A DNA stretch of 64,000 nt from Fomitopsis serialis. Taxonomy: Eukaryota; Basidiomycota; Agaricomycetes; Polyporales; Fomitopsidaceae. The DNA is taken from positions 372,001 through 436,000 of the forward strand of contig NW_025954965.1 in the NCBI RefSeq assembly GCF_022376445.1. Reading direction: 5' to 3'. Under the pieces are notes generated by a model, which saw only the letters and a program-made list of their open reading frames with translations, was not told the origin of the DNA and searched no databases. The stretch's first letter is position 1. Each line of letters starts with the position of its first letter. Both the position numbers and the translations under genes were made by a program. Positions 58,087-64,000 of this stretch are shown here, piece by piece.

Positions 58087-61000
58087 TCAACCTGGTGCGC
58101 CACGAGTAAATGTTGTCGGCGTCGATCGACCTTGTGAGGACGAAGTGCTTATGATACTCGTGCGGTTGTACTGGAATAGATCGTGCAGCCTCGATAGCTT
58201 TTCTTGTTGCGCCTCTGGCAGTTCAGCTACGCTTGATCGCGGTGGTGACCTGGGGGAACGTTGTTCTGAACGAGTCGGTGACGTCGGTGTTGCGATACGC
58301 GAGGTCTCCGACGCCGGGGGGTCTGCAGTACCAATGGTCATGAGGCCTAGATGCTCATGGGAGGCATGCGATTCGTGCATACCTGAACTGGAACCCGTGC
58401 TCTGCGGCCGTTCTCGACCATTGGACTCCAATTCTGACACAGCGACATCATCAGTGATAACTGGGTACGACCTGGTTGAACCTACTCACTGGAGAGCGTA
58501 TTTGCTACAGCAACAGTCCTCTCCTGGTCTTCTGCAGCACGACTGGCGAGAGCTCTCGTAATGTACTTGCGGAACGCAGGACCCGTGGATTCAAGAATTT
58601 TGTCTACCTTTGTCTGCTTCTGTGGGTAGGCCTTCAGGAACTGATGTAGCTCCGTGATTCCTTCCTTGTGCATGGCGCCGGTCGTCTCACTAGAGATGTG
58701 CTGGATGATGACGTTCAGTTGTTCGTCGGGGTCGGGTTCAGATACAGCTACACCGTCTCCGTTCGTGGACGACACGCTGTGGCTTCGAGCATGACTTGAG
58801 GATGAGGGGGCGCGGGGGTCGGATACGACCGACGATGTCCCGGGTGAGATTGGTCGACTCAGCGCTGGGGAAGTGTGCCCCAACACATCTTCTCGGAGAT
58901 TATTCGGCTTGACCGGGAGCTCTGCTGAGGTTCGAGTGGAAGAGTTGAGGATGCGGTAAACATAAGGATAGACGATGGTCGCTGAGGGGTCGTCGAAGGA
59001 TGCGGATAGCATGTCGTATACCTCATCCCCGTAGTGAGCTGGCGAAGAGACATCAGCTTCAGCCAGCTAAAGCGGCCAACTAGACCTACCGACGACGTGC
59101 TGGATGATGACCTTGATTGTACGCAGAGGCATATCACCGCAAGGTACCTTGTTGGTAGCTCTCGCGCGCCATTCATTGGGAGGGACAGACTGTAAGAAAT
59201 GCTCTATGGCGGGAAATAGTTCGACGGGATCGAGCAATTGCTTCTCCAGGTCCTGAGGAATGTTCCGGGCCAACTTCCAAACACATTTCAACACAAGCTC
59301 GGCGACCTTGGCTTCTTGTGAGTCGAGTGAGGTTCCGTTCATCGTGAATGGTTTGACGATCTGAAGAAGCAGTGCAAAGAGTGCACTGCAGGATCACATA
59401 AATGGGCTGACATAGGCTGACAGGCTGCGGCACTCACCGGAAAATGGACATCTTACGGCCAGTCGCAAATAAGCGCAAGATAATCATGTTGATGAAGCGC
59501 GATAGGTCCTTCACTCTGTTGTCTGGGCTATTGTCTGTCTGGAGTAGCCGGAGCGTCAACTCTTCGAGCAAAGACGTCAAGATGTCCACCGTCAATGACT
59601 CCGCGAGGAACTGGTGATCGCAGAATGCGTTGAGAGTCTGGATGAGGTGCTTGGCCAGCCGGAAGTTCTCCTGGATAGTGATGTCGTCAGGCCTCTCGAA
59701 TACGTGAGCCATCTGCAAGGTGATTGTCTCGATGAGACCCTCCGTATGCTCGGCAAGTTCTCGATAAGCCGGTGATGATGGTCCTTCCTCTGGTCCAATC
59801 TCGAGCACTTTCTGGATCTTCTTCAACGCGTCAACACTACGAGTCGGGTCGTTACTCAGTATACTCGAGATCACCACCGTGATGTCGTCAGCACTACGCG
59901 GATCCTCCATGCTGTCGACGCTAGCTAAAGCTTCTGCTGCGTGATGATTGCCATTGACAGGTTTGGGCACGGATACTTCGTCATAAGCGATCTCATCAGG
60001 TGGTGGGGCAGCGACAGAGCGAGGTTGCGGTATACCATTGAGGCGCGATTTCGGCTGACCGAGTCGGGAAGGCATCTGGCTTTTGGGACGACCAATACCA
60101 GTTGGCGATGACGGACCCGGCATCTGTGAGGCCCCAGGGAGCTTCGAGAATTTGGTAGATAAAGTAGGGCTAGCCAGTCCAGGAGAAGCAGACCTGACTG
60201 TTCCTGCAGGAGAGGCAGGACGACCCAAACGCGACGCGGGGATGGAAGGGCTTCCAGCTCTGGGAATACCTCCTATGCGAGAAGACGACGCAATTCCAGG
60301 AGCAGGAGAACCGGATCTCGGAATACCTGTCTGCAGACGGGAGGCATGAGTCGCTATTGCAGGTCCGTCCGTCTTTTCCGGGGTGCCCAAGCCGGAGACA
60401 CGGCGCAGACGTTCCTCAAGCTGCGTCTTATCCTTTGGTGACAGGTGGCCAACATAACCCCAGATCGGTTCTCCGACGAGGACGTAAGCTTCGCTTTACG
60501 TGCGGGGCAAATTAGTGAGCGCAGATTCAGTCAGCGGGGAAGAGACACACCTCAGAATTGCAAGGGCTGACTTGCGAACCTGAGGGTCTTTATCCGATAT
60601 TGTAGAAGCGATTACAGGGAACGCCTTCGGAGGATCACAAGCGGCAATTCCAAATTTCTTCAATACGCCAGCGAGTTCATCAAGAGTGCCTTGACGTGTC
60701 TTTGCAACCTTCGATTTCAACCCGTGTTCGAGGAGAAGGGCGAACACGCGGCTGAAGGAAAAGACTCTGGGCAACAATTGGACAATTTGCGCTACGTGCG
60801 CACGGACAGGCTCTCGCGCGTCACCGAGCTGTCATAAAGATGTAGCAGCAATTCGGAAGTGAATATCGACGGCGTACCTTGTGGATAATGGTCGGGACGA
60901 AGCAAAGGGCTTCAGGGTCACCAATTTGATAATCGACACTCTGGAAGAACCCTATGATTGCATCCACGACATCGAGACACTTTTGCACCAGGTTGGACTG

Positions 61001-64000
61001 AGGTTCATGCGCCTTGATGGAAACGTACTTCAACGCAAGGTCAGAGTTCGCCAGGCAGATCCTCTGTAATGACTCCAAAGGGAAGCCGGGCTTCTCTTCG
61101 CCACCCTGCACAGAGCTGTAGAAGTCATAAAGAACGGTCAAGCCGGATACATGGTCGTTGACTGCGTTGTGATCACGGCTGAAAAGGAGAGACAGAAGCT
61201 CCTTCGAGGCGTGAGGTTCCATTTGATGCTGCAAAAGTTCCGCTGAGTCTTTCCTCGTAGGTCCTGATTCATTGATCCATTTCTGCGCGTCTTTGGCCAG
61301 TCGTAATCTCTTCGCTTCGGTATGGTCTCCCATCAGTGGAGGCGTGTATGCCGCTATGACTGGCTGTGTAGACGCTCTTGCGGGTCCGTTCAGCGTAGTA
61401 CCGGGGCGCTTCAATCCAGTCCCTGCCTTGCTCGTGAGGCGTGACGACATGCTATCTGGTGTCTCCGAGCGAGACTCGGGGCGAGCGATGGTACCTTGAG
61501 GCAGTTTCCGACGTACGCCGCCTCCTAATTTACTTGGAGGTGCAATCTTCGGCGCAGGATCTTGGGGCGGGGGAGATGGGGAGACAGCAGGCTCCACCGA
61601 CGGCGGCGCTCTCGCTTGCGTAGTGGCCTTGACAGCGGCGGGAGCCTTTGCGGGAGGGGCTGCAGGGGCCGCAGGAGCTGTCGCTCTCGCCGCCTGAATG
61701 AGGGGCGCGACAGAAGACCTTGAAGCAGGCTTGAGCGAGTTCGTCTGACTCATCACGTAGTCATAACCGCGGAGGCGACGAGTGTGGGCAACAGAGCTTG
61801 GGCACCCTTCCTGACATCGGCGCTCCGATCTTCGAGACAAGCAATGACAGGCGCGACCCAGCTGGTTAGATCAAGTCCGGGACTAAGCGGATGCTCCTTG
61901 AACCACTCCGCGAGCCAGTGGAGTAATGAAGACCTTTGCAAGGGGTTCTGCGCTTCTAGGGCGGTAGTCAGTCCAGGGACCATAGAGTCGACGCCCTCGC
62001 ACGCAGTAGCAATGGAATTGAGCGTCTGGACGGCAGCAGCACGGATGGGGGCCTTCTGGTCGGACAGGACTGTCGCGACAGGGAGAGCATACAAGCGCGT
62101 ATACTTCTCGAAGGGCTTGCCCATCCCAACCGCGACACGGGATACGACGTCCAAGGCCAGAGTCTGGACAGCCTTGTTGCTGTCGGTGACACGAGCCTTC
62201 AAGACTTGGCCAATCTCGCCTGACAGACGGAGTGAGTTTATACTGAAACGCCTTACATGCAGATGACGACCACGTACCCATGTTTGGTTTCAGTCGCTTG
62301 TTCGAACCCTGGTCTAGTATGGCTTGTAGAGTCTCCAAAGCCTCCTTCTTGGTCTTCCACGGATCACTCTTAGCATCGGCAAGGATGGTGGTACCTCTGA
62401 GAAGACTATCGATCTCGACCCGGGGGAACAGGTCGTCGAGAGCATCTCCCCCGGCGCCCGCGCTCTTACCCGGTGCACTAGCTGACACCTCGGCAACGTC
62501 TGCTGAAGTCCGGGTTGGTTGCGGCGGCGGTGTGCCTTCGACCTTGTCAAATTCACTCATGATGGTGGTCAGCAACTGCGGATTCAAATCTTCAACCAGG
62601 TCCTTGATAGCTGAAACGAGCATGAGCACGCAGGCTTGACCAAAGGAAGGTACAACTTACAGGGGCCCGCGAACAGCTTGACAGTCACAAGTGTCTTCGT
62701 CGCGCTCGTTCTGACGGCAGCATTTGAGTTCTTCAAGGCGCTCTTGAGGAATTCGATGAGACTGCGCAACGACAAACTGGCGATGCCGAACTCGGTCAGG
62801 CCTGGTCGATCCACCCGACAGCATCGGCTAGTACTTTCGGAGCCTTCTGTTTTGACAAGGGTTCATACGCTGGACCCAGAATTGGAATACGGGAAAAGCG
62901 TAGACGGAAGATAAAAACGTACCATGTCCAAGGACAAACTGCAGCGACGTCTTCTCAGCGCATAGCAGGAGGGTCTCGCCAGCCGGTTTCTTCAGCTTCG
63001 CATCACCCATTTCTCAGAAAGGTGACCGACGCAGAGTGCAACCGACGATCTGCCGAACGACGGGCAGCTCTCCGCGAGAATGCTGAGTATACCGTACAGC
63101 TTCGCCGATACCTAATACCAATGATGTCAGGCAGGATGCGCAATATCACGGCATCATATACTGACCTGGAAATTCTTCTCGTTCCAACCTTTCTTCCCCA
63201 GGAAACGCACGACGACCTCAGCATCAAGCTCGGGAGCAGCGCCCTCCACCCAGCCTGTCATCTCTTCGAGAGCGGCCAGTCGCACCTTCCAGTTGGAGTC
63301 CCCGAAGTCAGTGGCGAACTGGGCCGGAATAACCTCCGCAGCGAGGGCCTCCGCGTCTTCTGGTGTGTGCTTGAATTTGAAAGTATCCAGAGCACCTGGA
63401 GCCGCTGCGGGTGCAGCCTTCGCCGACTTGCCGCCCGCTGCTGCCGGGGGTAGCTTCTTCACAGCGACGCTTGATGCAGCAGAAGGAGCACCGCCCGCGT
63501 CCGCAGCTGGGGCTTTCTTCGCCTGAATATAACGCAATCAATGTGGTTCTAAACTCGATTCACCATGAGACTCACCAGTAATCGGGCAGGAAATTTCTTG
63601 GGCGGCTTGTTCTCGGCCGACGCCAATACGTCGTCTTCAGCCGCCGCAGGCGGCGAGGCAGCGGTAGGTGCTGGCTTGGATGCTTCGGCTTTCTTCACTG
63701 GCGCCGATGCCTTCTTCGGAGGCTCTTTCGCAGCTGGCGGAGGGGCTCTGGGTGCAGGGCCGCCGGCCTTGGCTTTGACTGTAGCTTTCTCGAAAGCTTC
63801 CTTCACCTTTGCTTTGCGGACGTCGGCGAGGCTCTCCATGAGAGCGTTGAGCGGCCGCTCGCCAACCATCTTCATCAGCGTTCCGAGACACGAAGCAGCT
63901 TCATTGCGAGCTCCCTCGACGGAGTCCTCAAGTAAGGGTGCGAGGGCATCAGATACAGATTTGACTTGTGCTGGGGGGATGGAGTGGGAGACGTGGAAAG
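58087..64000 (-). CDS. STU2: XMAP215/Dis1/Stu2 microtubule polymerase, 5' end outside window
   Basis: TOG-domain protein that adds tubulin at microtubule plus ends and spindle poles. The right edge is mid-gene. Reading leftward: Ala/Pro/Lys-rich linker (KEPPKKASAPVKKAEASKPA), a TOG domain (FGDSNWKVRLAALEEMTGWV; VALCVGHLSEK; EFGIASLSLRSLIEFLKSAL), another (SDPWKTKKEALETLQAILDQ; KAVQTLALDVVSRVAVGMGK; APIRAAAVQTLNSI; DRSADVRKGAQALLPTLV), a basic Ser/Pro linker (61.2-61.7 kb), further TOG-like repeats (ALKYVSIKAHEPQS; KSKVAKTRQGTLDELAGVLK), a long Ser/Pro/Gly-rich microtubule-binding linker (60.0-60.4 kb) and the family C-terminal helical domain (HLIQTLNAFCDHQFLAES; MHKEGITELHQFLKAYPQKQ). TGA at 58087-58089. 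About eight introns. A base may be missing near 63003. Confidence 0.88.

Noticed and set aside
62280..62320. tRNA-like B-box word (GTTCGAACCC) inside the XMAP215 gene
   Set aside because: No A-box or cloverleaf around it and it lies at an exon edge of a conserved protein.

Overview
The window is nuclear DNA from a filamentous basidiomycete, most likely an Agaricomycete. Evidence: genes packed with short (about 48-66 nt) introns, GC-rich coding sequence, short intergenic gaps, homologues typical of mushroom-forming fungi (opsin-related membrane protein, G-domain GTPases of the ATNMW type, COMT-like O-methyltransferases, GH28 pectinase), and single-copy eukaryotic core genes. No rRNA, tRNA, CRISPR array, transposase or viral gene was seen.

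Layout. 0-7.3 kb: start of an unknown gene (minus), a Zn2Cys6 regulator with two tandem zinc clusters, a NEPRO/Rmp1-like nucleolar protein, and the AP-2 beta adaptin. 7.9-15.2 kb: opsin-related protein, AKR7-type aldo-keto reductase, OTU deubiquitinase, mitochondrial sulfide:quinone oxidoreductase. 15.2-25.2 kb is the gene-poor accessory part: two paralogous P-loop GTPases, an exo-polygalacturonase and a FAD-dependent amine oxidase, separated by 0.1-1.9 kb gaps with short repeats. 25.2-33 kb: a repeat-bearing Mso1-like protein, a methionine-rich GPI-type cupredoxin and a tandem pair of O-methyltransferases. 34-49.5 kb is core cell biology: Heh/Man1 inner nuclear membrane protein, ESCRT-I Vps23, TEA/ATTS factor, Noc3 and APC5; the last two share a divergent promoter carrying three MluI cell-cycle boxes. 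49.9-57.7 kb: two diverged glycerol-3-phosphate acyltransferases in convergent orientation with methionine aminopeptidase 1 between them. 58.1-64 kb: most of an XMAP215/Stu2 microtubule polymerase that runs off the right edge.

The neighbours do not form one pathway. Membrane lipid and trafficking functions (AP-2, Vps23, Mso1-like, two acyltransferases) and mitosis functions (Noc3, APC5, XMAP215) recur, but this may be chance.

Two window-wide points matter to users. First, many otherwise intact and essential genes need a one-base frame correction, usually a missing base and often in a homopolymer or GC-rich run. This points to residual assembly indels rather than pseudogenes, so literal translation gives broken proteins. 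Second, at least four introns use GC instead of GT donors. Exon joins below were worked out by eye from reading frame and family conservation; gene ends marked by a stop codon are firm, but internal joins are sometimes ambiguous.
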